Shown: piece after piece, positions 23,175-31,480 of the stretch
Numbering within the stretch: the stretch's first letter is position 1
Layout of the letters: each line of letters opens with the position of its first letter
NCBI GenBank assembly: GCA_000230935.2
Contig: AGIQ01000001.1
Span: forward strand, 1,488,001-1,552,000
Reading direction: 5' to 3'
DNA from: Mycolicibacterium rhodesiae JS60
GTDB lineage: Bacteria > Actinomycetota > Actinomycetes > Mycobacteriales > Mycobacteriaceae
DNA length: 64,000 nucleotides
The notes under the pieces: generated by a model
Database searches by the model: none
Told to the model about the DNA's origin: nothing
What the model saw: only the letters and a program-made list of their open reading frames with translations
Made by a program: the position numbers and the translations under genes

Positions 23175-24397
23175 AAGCTAGTGATCTCCTTCTCCAGTTG
23201 TTCGCGGAAGTTCGGTGCGGCGATAGCCGCCAATCTGCGGGCGCGCTCGCCGATACTGCAGCCCCGCAGATGCGCCGCGCCGTGTTCGGTGACGACGACG
23301 TCGACGTCGGAGCGCGCGGTGGTCACGATCCCGCCGTCGAGGCGGGCTTTTATCGTCGAGCGGCCCCGGAATGCCGAGTGCAGCGCGATGATCGAGCGTT
23401 TCCCGGTCAGCGCGGCGGCGCGGGTGAAGTCGACCTGACCGCCCACTGCGCCGACGTAGACTCCGCCGCTGAGCTCTGCGCCGACCTGTCCGGACAGATC
23501 CACCTCGACGGCGAAGTTGATCGATACCAGCGAGGCCAGCTGGGAAAGCACCTGTGGGGTATGGGTGTAACTGGTGGGTAGGAACCTCGTCGGCAGATCC
23601 GGTATGCGCCGATACAGTTCGGCCGAGCCGAGGGCAGTGCCGACAACGACAAGGCCGGGGTCGACTTCCTTGTGTCGGCCGGTGGCAACGCCCTTGTCCA
23701 CCAGGCGCATCAGTCCGTCAGTGATCATGCCGGTGTGAAAGCCGAGATCCTGATGCCCCGCGAGCGCATCGAGGACGGCCGCGCCCAGCGATCCGACGCC
23801 GAGCTGCACGGTATCGCCGTCGTCGACCAGCGCCGCGATATGGGCGGCGATCTGGCGGTCCACCGGGCCCGGCGCGCGGGTCGGGTCCTCGGGCAGTGCC
23901 CGGCTGGTGGTGACGGTGGCGGCGAAGCGTTCGAGAGGGATCGGTGTGGATCCGATGGTGGCCGGCATCTGGTCGTTGATCTCGGCGATGAGCACCGGGG
24001 TGTGAGCGACGGCGTCGGCCACGTAGTCCACACCGACCCCCAGCGAGCAGCAGCCGTCGGGGTCGGGCGGGGCGACCTGCACCAGCCCGACATCGCACGG
24101 GAGCCGTCGTTCGGCGAACATTCTCGGCAACGCCGAGTAGTGGCAGGGGACGACCTCGAGGCGTCCACTGCGGCTGAGCTCTCGAAGCTCGCCCAGCCCG
24201 CCGTAGGAAACCATCGACATGCGCTGTGGCATGGTCACCGCGAGCTGGTCGTTCCAGGACAGGCCGGTGAACGTCCGAATGGGGCCGATGCGCGCGCTCT
24301 GCGCGATCAGCCCCTCCACCAGGGGACGGGGCTCGGCGGCCGCCTGGCCCCACCACACCCCGTCGCCTCGGCTGAGGAACTCGGTGAAATCGATCAA
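23171..24397 (-). CDS. Acetyl-CoA hydrolase/transferase family CoA-transferase
   Basis: 408 residues. I place the start at TTG 24397, which overlaps the thiolase stop in a TTGA; the longer frame has a junk N-terminus. Family features are 'VGLVQVAPPDPDGCCSLGVG', 'IAEINDQMP', 'LGVGSLGAAVLDAL', 'SINFAVEVDLSGQVGAE' and 'VVTEHGAAHLRG' near the end. The glutamate for the CoA-thioester intermediate is expected in the 'EVDLSGQV' region. It moves CoA between acids such as acetate, succinate or 4-hydroxybutyrate. In this operon it could activate the substrate or recycle CoA from a product. Confidence 0.85.
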   Translation of the reverse strand: MIDFTEFLSRGDGVWWGQAAAEPRPLVEGLIAQSARIGPIRTFTGLSWNDQLAVTMPQRMSMVSYGGLGELRELSRSGRLEVVPCHYSALPRMFAERRLPCDVGLVQVAPPDPDGCCSLGVGVDYVADAVAHTPVLIAEINDQMPATIGSTPIPLERFAATVTTSRALPEDPTRAPGPVDRQIAAHIAALVDDGDTVQLGVGSLGAAVLDALAGHQDLGFHTGMITDGLMRLVDKGVATGRHKEVDPGLVVVGTALGSAELYRRIPDLPTRFLPTSYTHTPQVLSQLASLVSINFAVEVDLSGQVGAELSGGVYVGAVGGQVDFTRAAALTGKRSIIALHSAFRGRSTIKARLDGGIVTTARSDVDVVVTEHGAAHLRGCSIGERARRLAAIAAPNFREQLEKEITSL

Positions 24398-25596
24398 GAC
24401 GGCACCCGCTGGATGATGGTGCCGGTGCCCAGGCCGCCGCCGCAGCACATGGTCACCAGGCCGAGATTGGCCTGGCGGCGCTCGAGTTCGGCGACCAGCG
24501 TGGCGATGAGCCGTGCTCCGGTGGCGCCCACAGCGTGGCCGAGTGCGATCGCCCCGCCGTTGACGTTGACCCGTTCGGGATCCGCCTTCAGTTCGCGCTG
24601 CCAGGCCAGGACGACTGAGGCGAAGGCTTCGTTGACCTCGAAGAGGTCGATGTCGCCGACCGAAAGGTTGTTGCGCTCCAACAGTTTTCGGGTGGCCGGG
24701 ATGGGTCCGGTGAGCATGATGATCGGGTCGACCCCGACGGTGGTCTGGTCAACGATGCGGGCCCGGATGCGCAGACCGTGCTCTCGTGCCGCGCCGAGCG
24801 AGCACAGCAGCACTGCCGCCGCGCCGTCCGAGATCGGCGATGAGGTGCCCGCCGTGATCCGCCCGTCGTCCTTGCGGAACGCTGGCCGCAACCCGGCCAG
24901 GGTGTCCGCAGTGGTCTCCGGACGCACGCATTGGTCACTGCTGCGAACCTCGCCGTCCAGCGTCAGCGGCACCATCTCGGCGTCGAAGCGGTGCTCGGCG
25001 ATCGCGGTGGCCGCCGATCGATGTGATCCGGCCGCGAACTCGTCCATCTCGGCCCGGCCGATACCCCAGCGGTCGGCGATGAGCTCGGCGCTCTCGCCCT
25101 GGTGCACGAAACTGTATTGCTCACGCAGTTCGGCCGGCCACGGGTCGCCGTACATCGTGCTGATCTTGGCGGGGGAGTCGATCGGGATGTGCCCCATGTG
25201 TTCGACACCGCCGGCGATGACGATGTCGTGGGTGCCCGATGCCACCAGCGCGGCGCCCATCTCGACTGCGGTCTGCGCTGAACCACAGCGCCGGTCCAGC
25301 GTCGTGGCCGGGACCTCCGGTGGAAAGCCGGCCTGTAGCCAGGCATTTCGCCCGATGTTGCGGGACTGCTCCCCGAACGGGGCGGTACAGCCGATGATCA
25401 GGTCGTCGACAACCGCCGGGTCCAGGCCGGTGCGGGCGATCAGGTCGGTGTAGCAGGCCGCCAGCATCGTGTTGGGATGCGTGTCGCGGTACCAGCCGCG
25501 TTCGGGATGCGATTTGCCGATGGGCGTACGAATCGCCTCGGCGATGAACACGGGCCGCCCGGCGCGGGTGAACGGACCATTGACCGGCGCGACCAT
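24394..25596 (-). CDS. Acetyl-CoA acyltransferase (thiolase)
   Basis: 400 residues, ATG immediately after the SDR stop. All thiolase landmarks are present: nucleophile Cys104 in 'LDRRCGSAQTAV', 'FEVNEAFASVV', the histidine in 'GGAIALGHAVGATGAR', and the acid/base cysteine in 'MCCGGGLGTG'. It cleaves a 3-oxoacyl-CoA with CoA to release acetyl- or propionyl-CoA. It is part of a beta-oxidation set with the two acyl-CoA dehydrogenases and the SDR just upstream. It overlaps the CoA-transferase start by 4 bases, so translation is coupled. Confidence 0.93.
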   Translation of the reverse strand: MVAPVNGPFTRAGRPVFIAEAIRTPIGKSHPERGWYRDTHPNTMLAACYTDLIARTGLDPAVVDDLIIGCTAPFGEQSRNIGRNAWLQAGFPPEVPATTLDRRCGSAQTAVEMGAALVASGTHDIVIAGGVEHMGHIPIDSPAKISTMYGDPWPAELREQYSFVHQGESAELIADRWGIGRAEMDEFAAGSHRSAATAIAEHRFDAEMVPLTLDGEVRSSDQCVRPETTADTLAGLRPAFRKDDGRITAGTSSPISDGAAAVLLCSLGAAREHGLRIRARIVDQTTVGVDPIIMLTGPIPATRKLLERNNLSVGDIDLFEVNEAFASVVLAWQRELKADPERVNVNGGAIALGHAVGATGARLIATLVAELERRQANLGLVTMCCGGGLGTGTIIQRVPS

Positions 25597-26367
25597 TCAG
25601 ATCACCGTCCCACCGTCGACGGGCAGGACCTGGCCGGTGATGTAGGAACCGGCGTCGGACGCCAGGAACAGGAAGCTCGGCGCAATCTCTTCCGGGGTGG
25701 CCCACCGTCCCAACGGGATACGGGCCAGCGTCTTGGCGGCCAGCTTCTCGTTCGACCGGATGTTCGCGGTCATCGCAGTGGCCGCCAGCGGCGCGACTGC
25801 GTTCACCGTCACCGACGTGCGAGCCAGTTCGCGGGCAAGGGACTTTGTGAGCCCGATGATTCCAGCCTTGGCTGCGCCGTAGTTGGCCTGCCCGACCGTC
25901 CCGGTCAACCCGGCTGCCGACGTGACGTTGATGATCCGGCCCCGGCCGTCGTCGGGTAGAAGGGCTTGCGCGGCATGGCTACACAGAAAACTGCCGACGA
26001 GATGGATGTCGACGATCCGGCGGAAGGTCTCCTCGGTTTGGTCGGCGAACATCGCCGGGGCGATGGCGCCCGCATTGTTGACCAGGATGTGCAGCGTGCC
26101 GCCCGCCAGGGCGGCAGCGCGCTCGGCGGCCTCGGTCGCCGCCGCCGCGTCACGCACGTCGAAGCCGAACGAATCGGCGCTGCCCCCGTCGGCCTGGATC
26201 GCATCGGCGACTGCCGTGGCGGCATCCTTGTCGATATCGGCGACCAGTACAGCCGCGCCGGCCCGGGCGAAGGTGTGCGCAACCGCCGCGCCGACACCGC
26301 CGCCGGCTCCGGTCACCAGGGCTGACCGCCCGTCGAGCCGGAACACCTCAGCCAATTCCCGCGTCAT
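25597..26367 (-). CDS. Short-chain dehydrogenase, probable 3-hydroxyacyl-CoA dehydrogenase
   Basis: 256 residues from ATG 26367, sharing one base with the preceding stop (TGATG). Full SDR motifs: 'VTGAGGGVGAAV', 'LVNNAGAIAP', serine in 'INVTSAAGLTG', tyrosine and lysine in 'NYGAAKAGI', and the end 'TGQVLPVDGGTVI'. FabG-like. Placed between an acyl-CoA dehydrogenase and a thiolase, it most likely oxidises a 3-hydroxyacyl-CoA to the 3-oxo form that the thiolase then cleaves. Confidence 0.87.
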   Translation of the reverse strand: MTRELAEVFRLDGRSALVTGAGGGVGAAVAHTFARAGAAVLVADIDKDAATAVADAIQADGGSADSFGFDVRDAAAATEAAERAAALAGGTLHILVNNAGAIAPAMFADQTEETFRRIVDIHLVGSFLCSHAAQALLPDDGRGRIINVTSAAGLTGTVGQANYGAAKAGIIGLTKSLARELARTSVTVNAVAPLAATAMTANIRSNEKLAAKTLARIPLGRWATPEEIAPSFLFLASDAGSYITGQVLPVDGGTVI

Positions 26368-27533
26368 CAGTAGCTCCGCGGAAGGCCGAGGACGTGTGAG
26401 CCCAGGAAGTTGAGGATCATCTCTTGACTGATCGGTGCGATCCGCGTCAGGCGCGCTTCCCGGAAGTACCGGGCCACGTGATATTCCTCGGAGTAACCCA
26501 TGCCGCCGTGGGTTTGCAGCGCGCGATCGGCGGCCTGGAATCCAGCGTCGGCACACAGGTACTTGGCGGTATTGGCCTCGCGCCCACACGGTTTGCCGTT
26601 GTCGTAGAGCCAGGTCGCCTTGCGTAGCATCAACTCCGCGGCGTCAAGCTGCGCGAGTGAGTCGGCCAGCGGGAACTGGATGCCCTGGTTCATTCCGATC
26701 GGTCGGCCGAAGACCTCGCGTTCGCTGCCGTAGCGAACGGCCGCGCGCAGGGCGGCTCGCCCGATACCGAGCGCTTCGGCGGCGATCAGGCAGCGTTCCG
26801 GGTTCAGGCCGTCGAGGATGTACTGAAAACCCTTGCCCTCCTCGCCGACCCGGTCCTCGAGGGGGATCTCCAGGCCGTCGATGAACAGCTCGTTCGAGGT
26901 CACCGCGTTGCGGCCCATCTTGGGGATGGGCCGGATGTCGACCTTGTCGCGGTCGAGGTCGGTCAGAAACAGCGTCAGCCCGTCGGTCTTTCGGCTGACG
27001 TCCTCGAACTTGGTTGTGCGGGTGAGCAGCAGAATCTTTTCGGATTCCACCGCTTTGGAGATCCACACCTTGCGGCCGTTGACCACATAACGGTCGCCCT
27101 CGCGACGCGCGAACGTGGTGATGCGGGTGGTATCCAGGCCCGCGCCAGGCTCGGTGACCCCGAAGCAGACGTGTAGATCACCGGTGACGATGCGGGGAAG
27201 CGTGCGGCGCTTGAGTTCGTCGGATCCGTGCACGATCACCGGGTGCATGCCGAAAATCGACATGTGGATCGAACTGGCGCCGTTCATCCCGGCACCGGAC
27301 GCGGCGACCTCCTCTAGGAGCAGGGATGCCTCGGTGATCCCGTAGCCGTGGCCGCCGTACTCCTCGGGAGTGGTGATGCCGAGCCAACCACCGCTGGCGA
27401 AGGCGTCGTAGAACTCGCTGGGAAATTCGTGGTCGTGATCCTTGGCCATCCAGTAGTGGTCGTCGAACTTGCCGGCGAGCTCTGCTACCGCGGACCGGAT
27501 CGTCCGCTGATCGTCGCTCAGTTCGAAGTCCAC
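26367..27533 (-). CDS. Acyl-CoA dehydrogenase
   Basis: 388 residues. Typical sequence through all three domains: 'YGGHGYGITEASLLLEEVA', 'CFGVTEPGAGLDTTRITTFA', 'VVNGRKVWISKAVESE', 'RNAVTSNELFIDGLEIPLED', 'GREANTAKYLCADAGFQAAD' and 'THGGMGYSEEYHVARYFREA'. The usual C-terminal 'YEGT-IQ' is replaced by 'IAPISQEMILNFLG', a variant seen in several actinobacterial members. First gene of the 17-27 kb CoA operon. A GntR-type operator (27576) lies about 45 bases upstream of its start. Probably forms the 2-enoyl-CoA of a branched or cyclic acid. Confidence 0.92.
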   Translation of the reverse strand: MDFELSDDQRTIRSAVAELAGKFDDHYWMAKDHDHEFPSEFYDAFASGGWLGITTPEEYGGHGYGITEASLLLEEVAASGAGMNGASSIHMSIFGMHPVIVHGSDELKRRTLPRIVTGDLHVCFGVTEPGAGLDTTRITTFARREGDRYVVNGRKVWISKAVESEKILLLTRTTKFEDVSRKTDGLTLFLTDLDRDKVDIRPIPKMGRNAVTSNELFIDGLEIPLEDRVGEEGKGFQYILDGLNPERCLIAAEALGIGRAALRAAVRYGSEREVFGRPIGMNQGIQFPLADSLAQLDAAELMLRKATWLYDNGKPCGREANTAKYLCADAGFQAADRALQTHGGMGYSEEYHVARYFREARLTRIAPISQEMILNFLGSHVLGLPRSY

Positions 27534-27575
27534 GCTGGTCTCCCTTCGGAAGTGCTTGAGGTTATAAATATACTA

Positions 27576-27588
27576 ATGGACAGACCAA
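27576..27588. promoter_or_regulatory. GntR/FadR-type operator, site 3
   Basis: ATGGACAGACCAA, with AT-rich flank ATAAATATACTA on the left, sits in the 71-base gap between the two acyl-CoA dehydrogenase genes and would overlap a promoter for the long operon. One base differs from the core consensus TGGTCAGACCA. Confidence 0.7.
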
Positions 27589-27604
27589 AACTGAACCCTG
27601 TGTT

Positions 27605-28672
27605 CTAGGCCACCGACGGCATGATCGGCAGCATCGACGCGATCTGCTCGTTCCAGGCGGTCGGCGATCCGAACAGGACCCGGTTGAGCTTGGCGCGCTT
27701 GTAGAACAGCTGCAGGTCGTATTCCCACGTGTAACCGATGGCGCCATGCACGGTCAGTGCCGAGTCGGCGAGCGTTGCGCACTGGGCGGACACCTGGGCC
27801 TTGGCTGCTGCCGCGTGCAGGCCGGCATCTGGTCCGTTGTCCTGTACCGACGCGGCAGCGAACATCGCCACGGAATAGCCGGCCTCAATGGTGACCAGCA
27901 TCTGAGCGCACGCATGCTTGACTGCCTGGAACGCGGCCACTGGTTTGCCGAATTGCTTGCGCTGCTTGGCATATTCGACGGACAAGTCAAGCATGCGTTC
28001 GGCGGCGCCGAGCGCATCGGCGGCTACCAGAACTGCTGCCCGGCTAGCGCTCCTCCTCAGCACCTCGCGCGCGTCGACGTCGACCACGACGGACTCGGCC
28101 GCATCGAACGCCACGTCGCCGACCGAGCGCGATCGATCGAGCAAGTGCCGTGGGCGTACGTCGACCCCGTCGCTCTCGCGTTCGACCAAGTACAGCCGGC
28201 ATATGCCGTCCGGCGTCGTCGCAGGAACCAGGAAGCGGGCTGATTCGCCCGCCGCGAGGACGCCCGGAACCTGACCACTGATCCGGCCGTCCAGCCATGT
28301 CGCGCCCGCGCTCGTTCCGGGAATCCGATCGCCGGGCACCGCCACCGTGGTCAGCTCACCCCCCTCCAGCGCCGCCCGCGTCAGCGCCGGCACGTCGACG
28401 ACTGCACGGGCCAGCCAGCGTGCCGACGGTGCGCTTGCGCGGCCCAGCTCGCGGGCGGTGAGGGCCAGCTCGAGCAAACCGCCACCCTGTCCGCCGAGTT
28501 CCTCGCCGAAACCCACACCGGCCCAGCCGTCCTCGATGAGAACCTCGTCGAAGGCGCGTTGATCGCCGGTGTCGAGCCACGTGCGTACCTGCGCCGGACC
28601 CGCGCGGGCGGTCAGCCATTCCCGCAGGGAATCCGCATAGAGGGTCTGCTCGTCAGATAACTCCCAGTGCAT
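27605..28672 (-). CDS. Acyl-CoA dehydrogenase (short, partner-type)
   Basis: 355 residues from ATG 28672 with a GGAGAAACGTA site. It is shorter and more diverged than the gene downstream: 'VGFGEELGGQGGGLLELALT' at the N-terminus, a weak middle domain, then 'RKQFGKPVAAFQAVKHACAQ' and 'TVHGAIGYTWEYDLQLFYKR'. The pattern resembles the smaller partner of two-subunit acyl-CoA dehydrogenases used on ring or steroid side-chain CoA esters in mycobacteria, and 26367 would be a natural mate. It has its own promoter facing the gntR gene, with a GntR operator at 28744. Confidence 0.85.
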   Translation of the reverse strand: MHWELSDEQTLYADSLREWLTARAGPAQVRTWLDTGDQRAFDEVLIEDGWAGVGFGEELGGQGGGLLELALTARELGRASAPSARWLARAVVDVPALTRAALEGGELTTVAVPGDRIPGTSAGATWLDGRISGQVPGVLAAGESARFLVPATTPDGICRLYLVERESDGVDVRPRHLLDRSRSVGDVAFDAAESVVVDVDAREVLRRSASRAAVLVAADALGAAERMLDLSVEYAKQRKQFGKPVAAFQAVKHACAQMLVTIEAGYSVAMFAAASVQDNGPDAGLHAAAAKAQVSAQCATLADSALTVHGAIGYTWEYDLQLFYKRAKLNRVLFGSPTAWNEQIASMLPIMPSVA

Positions 28673-28743
28673 TACGTTTCTCCAGACGGTAATTGCCGTC
28701 GACTCGAGAGGTTGCCGACACGGCCGAGCCTTGAGTGGTAACT

Positions 28744-28756
28744 TAGGTCTGACCAT
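28744..28756. promoter_or_regulatory. GntR/FadR-type operator, site 4 (at the gntR gene)
   Basis: TAGGTCTGACCAT, the reverse complement of ATGGTCAGACCTA, lies 20 bases before the gntR start and 70 bases before the divergent acyl-CoA dehydrogenase. This position argues that the GntR protein at 28777 binds this family of sites and regulates itself. Confidence 0.78.
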
Positions 28757-28776
28757 AAGTCCATTGAGGAGGCGTT

Positions 28777-29532
28777 ATGGAGGGTGGCGACGCGCGGCCT
28801 GCGATCACGCTCGGGCCGGTGGACGTACCCAAGGCCCCCGACGTCCTGGCCCGCGAGCTCAGGGAGCGGATTCTGTCCGGGGAACTCGTGGAGGGCACCG
28901 CGCTGCCGGCCGAACGCGAGTTGGTCAAGCAAACCCAGATGAGCCGAGCGACCGTACGGGAAGCGTTGCGGATTCTCGAGGTTCAGAATCTGGTGCGGGT
29001 GAAGGCCGGCAGAGCCGGCGGCGCGTTCGTGCAGCGTCCCAGCACTGCTTCGATGGCCAACTCGGTCAGCATGTTGATTCGGGGCAGGCAGATCAAGCTG
29101 GCCGACTTGATGGAGACGCGTGAGGCGCTCGAACCGTTCTGTGCAGAACTCGCGGCCGCCAAGCGCACGGAGGCCGACCTTGCGACGCTGGATCGGGCGA
29201 ACGATGCCATCGCCGATCCTGGCGCCGATCTGTCCCGATTCCTGCAGGCCAACCTGGATTGGCATGTGGGGGTGGCGATTGCGAGTCATAACGAACTCCT
29301 GATCGGGTTCATGACGGCGCTCTCGCAGGCGATCTACACCGGCACGGCGAACGCGTCGTTCGTCGACACTTCGGTGCGTGCGGTGACCGCGCGGGCCCAC
29401 AAGTCCATCACCAAAGCCATCCGCGACAAAGATGCTGAGGCGGCCGGGCGCAGGATGCGCAGGCACGTGCACAGCTATGCGGCAGCGGCGCTCAAGGTGG
29501 ATCAACGTGACTCCATCACTGTCGATGACTGA
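28777..29532 (+). CDS. FadR-subfamily GntR transcriptional regulator
   Basis: 251 residues, ATG after GAGGAGGCGTT. N-terminal winged helix: 'VLARELRERILSGELVEGTA', 'LPAERELVKQTQMSRATVRE', then 'ALRILEVQNLVRVKAGRAGG'. The C-terminal FCD domain has 'LMETREALEPFCAELAA', 'NLDWHVGVAIASHNELL' and 'HKSITKAIRDKDAEAAGRRM', whose Asp/His residues usually hold a metal and an acid effector. The matching operators found at six promoters (8198, 13840, 27576, 28744, 34402 and 47808) make it the probable master repressor of the alicyclic-CoA genes. The effector would be an acid or CoA ester of the pathway (inference). Confidence 0.92.
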   Translation: MEGGDARPAITLGPVDVPKAPDVLARELRERILSGELVEGTALPAERELVKQTQMSRATVREALRILEVQNLVRVKAGRAGGAFVQRPSTASMANSVSMLIRGRQIKLADLMETREALEPFCAELAAAKRTEADLATLDRANDAIADPGADLSRFLQANLDWHVGVAIASHNELLIGFMTALSQAIYTGTANASFVDTSVRAVTARAHKSITKAIRDKDAEAAGRRMRRHVHSYAAAALKVDQRDSITVDD

Positions 29533-31475
29533 GTCGCCGCAACAACAACGTCGCGTATCGCGTTGACGGCATCGGGGTTCTCGGCGCCCGAGAGGTCGCC
29601 GGGATCGGTGCCGAGTGCGGCGGCTCGGATCGCGCGCCGCATGATCTTTGCCGATCTGGTCTTGGGCAGGGCGTCGACTCGCCAGATCTTCGACGGTGCG
29701 AACGGCTTCCCCAGCTGAGTGCTGACCAAGGCCTTCAGCTCGGCGGCGACAGTGGATTCTTCGGGATCGCTACCGGGGCGCGCAACCCAAAATGCCCAAA
29801 CGGTCTCGCCTTTCACCGGATCAGGCACGCCTATTGCAGCAGTCTCACTGACGGCAGGATGGGTCGACAGTGCCGACTCGACCTCGGCAGGCGCGAGCCG
29901 CTTACCCGCCACGTTCATGACGTCGTCGGAGCGGCCGAGGATGAACCACTGACCGTCCTCGTCCACCATCGCGAAATCGCCGTGAGTCCACATGCCGGGG
30001 AAACGTGACCAATACGCGTCGAGGTAGCGCTGATCGTCCTTCCACACGCTGCGGGTCATCGACGGCCATGGCTGCCGGCACACCAGCTCGCCCACCTGCC
30101 CGCGAATGGAACGGCCGTCGTTGTCGACGACGTCGACGTCCATGCCCAGTGACGGCCCGCCCAGCGAGCAACTGCGGATCGGTTCGACCGGATAGGGCGC
30201 CAGGAACGAACCACCGACCTCGGTTCCTCCCGAGAAGTTGATGATCGGTACCCGCGCGCCGAACACCTCGCGGCCCAGCCAGTCGTAGGAATCCGGATCC
30301 CAGGGCTCGCCGGTCGAACCGAGGACGTGCACCGAGGACAGATCGCGGGTGTGGATCTGGTCGAGATCGGAACCCTTCAACGTGCGGATGAGAGTGGGTG
30401 AGACACCGAGCATCGAAATCTTGTGCCGAGCAACGAGATCCCAGATCCGGTAGTTGTCCGGGAAATCGGGGGATCCCTCGTAGAGCATCAGTGCTGCCCC
30501 ATTGGCATGCGTCCCGATGATCGACAGCGGACCCATGATCCAGCCCATGTCGGTGATCCAGCAGAACACGCCGTCCCGGCTCATGTCGAAGGAATAGGCC
30601 ACCTCGCTCGCGGTCTTCACGAGGAAACCGGCATGGGTGTGCACCGCGCCCTTCGGGCGCCCCGTGGTGCCCGAGGTGTAGCCGAGCAGCAGAGGGTGCA
30701 TCGACGGAACAACCTCGGTGACGAGCTCGGCCTGCGTGCCGGTCAGGTCCGACCAGCGCGTGACCGTCGCGTTGACGTCGGGTTCGGTTGCAGTGCCGAC
30801 GTTGTCGACGACGATGAGGTGGTCCACAGTAGGGCAGTCCGACACGGCTGCGGCCAGTTGCGGGAGCATCGCCACTTCGCGGCCGCGCCGGATCGTGCCG
30901 TCGGCCACCACGACGGCCTTGACGTCGGCGTCGGTGAGCCGGGAGGTGATGGCTGCCGCGGCGAACCCGGAAAACAGCGGAACCAGTACGGCGCCAAGCG
31001 CCGCCACCGCGTAGACCGCGACGACCGCCTCCGGGATCATCGGCATATACAGTGCGACCGCGTCACCGCGCTTGATCCCGATACGCCTCAATCCAGCTGC
31101 GGCCCTGGCGACTTCATCGGCCAATTGACCGTAGGTCAAAACAGTCGTCCGGCCGTCCTCGGTCTCGTGTCGCACGGCGACCTGGTGCGGGTCATTGTCA
31201 CACCAGCGACGTAGGCAGGAGTCCACGACATTGAGCTCGCCGCCGACGAACCAGTCGGGATGTTCGATGCCCCGGCTCAGGTCGAGGAGCACGACATCGG
31301 GTACGGCGAAGGTGATCCCGAGGTCCTCGACCACCGCATCCCAGTACCACGCTGGGTGCGCGACGGAGCGATCCCGCAGTTCGTCGATACCGTCGAGTTT
31401 GTGCGCCCGGGCCAGTCGGGTGACGTTGGCGTTCTCGACGTAGTCCGGCGAGGGCAGCCATTGGTAGTCGCTCAT
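29502..31475 (-). CDS. AMP-forming acyl-CoA synthetase (acetoacetyl/acetyl-CoA synthetase-like)
   Basis: 657 residues from ATG 31475, 5 bases after the acyl-CoA dehydrogenase stop. Adenylation landmarks: 'LLGYTSGTTGRPKGAVHTHA', 'FSGGTEVGGSF', 'GDFAMVDEDGQWFILGRSDD', and the C-terminal catalytic lysine in 'TRSAKIMRR'. The long N-terminal domain ('HPAWYWDAVVEDLGI', then 'DLSRGIEHPDWFVGGELN') marks the acetyl/acetoacetyl/propionyl-CoA synthetase branch rather than the FadD branch. It could activate a short keto acid released by the pathway. It overlaps the convergent gntR end by 31 bases. Confidence 0.9.
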   Translation of the reverse strand: MSDYQWLPSPDYVENANVTRLARAHKLDGIDELRDRSVAHPAWYWDAVVEDLGITFAVPDVVLLDLSRGIEHPDWFVGGELNVVDSCLRRWCDNDPHQVAVRHETEDGRTTVLTYGQLADEVARAAAGLRRIGIKRGDAVALYMPMIPEAVVAVYAVAALGAVLVPLFSGFAAAAITSRLTDADVKAVVVADGTIRRGREVAMLPQLAAAVSDCPTVDHLIVVDNVGTATEPDVNATVTRWSDLTGTQAELVTEVVPSMHPLLLGYTSGTTGRPKGAVHTHAGFLVKTASEVAYSFDMSRDGVFCWITDMGWIMGPLSIIGTHANGAALMLYEGSPDFPDNYRIWDLVARHKISMLGVSPTLIRTLKGSDLDQIHTRDLSSVHVLGSTGEPWDPDSYDWLGREVFGARVPIINFSGGTEVGGSFLAPYPVEPIRSCSLGGPSLGMDVDVVDNDGRSIRGQVGELVCRQPWPSMTRSVWKDDQRYLDAYWSRFPGMWTHGDFAMVDEDGQWFILGRSDDVMNVAGKRLAPAEVESALSTHPAVSETAAIGVPDPVKGETVWAFWVARPGSDPEESTVAAELKALVSTQLGKPFAPSKIWRVDALPKTRSAKIMRRAIRAAALGTDPGDLSGAENPDAVNAIRDVVVAATQSSTVMESR

Positions 31476-31480
31476 GTCTG

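Noticed and set aside
23672..25453. 593-codon open frame on the plus strand
   Set aside because: Antisense to the CoA-transferase and thiolase, both of which have full family motifs. Its composition is the arginine/serine-rich pattern typical of shadow frames in high-GC DNA, with no ribosome site or recognisable domain.
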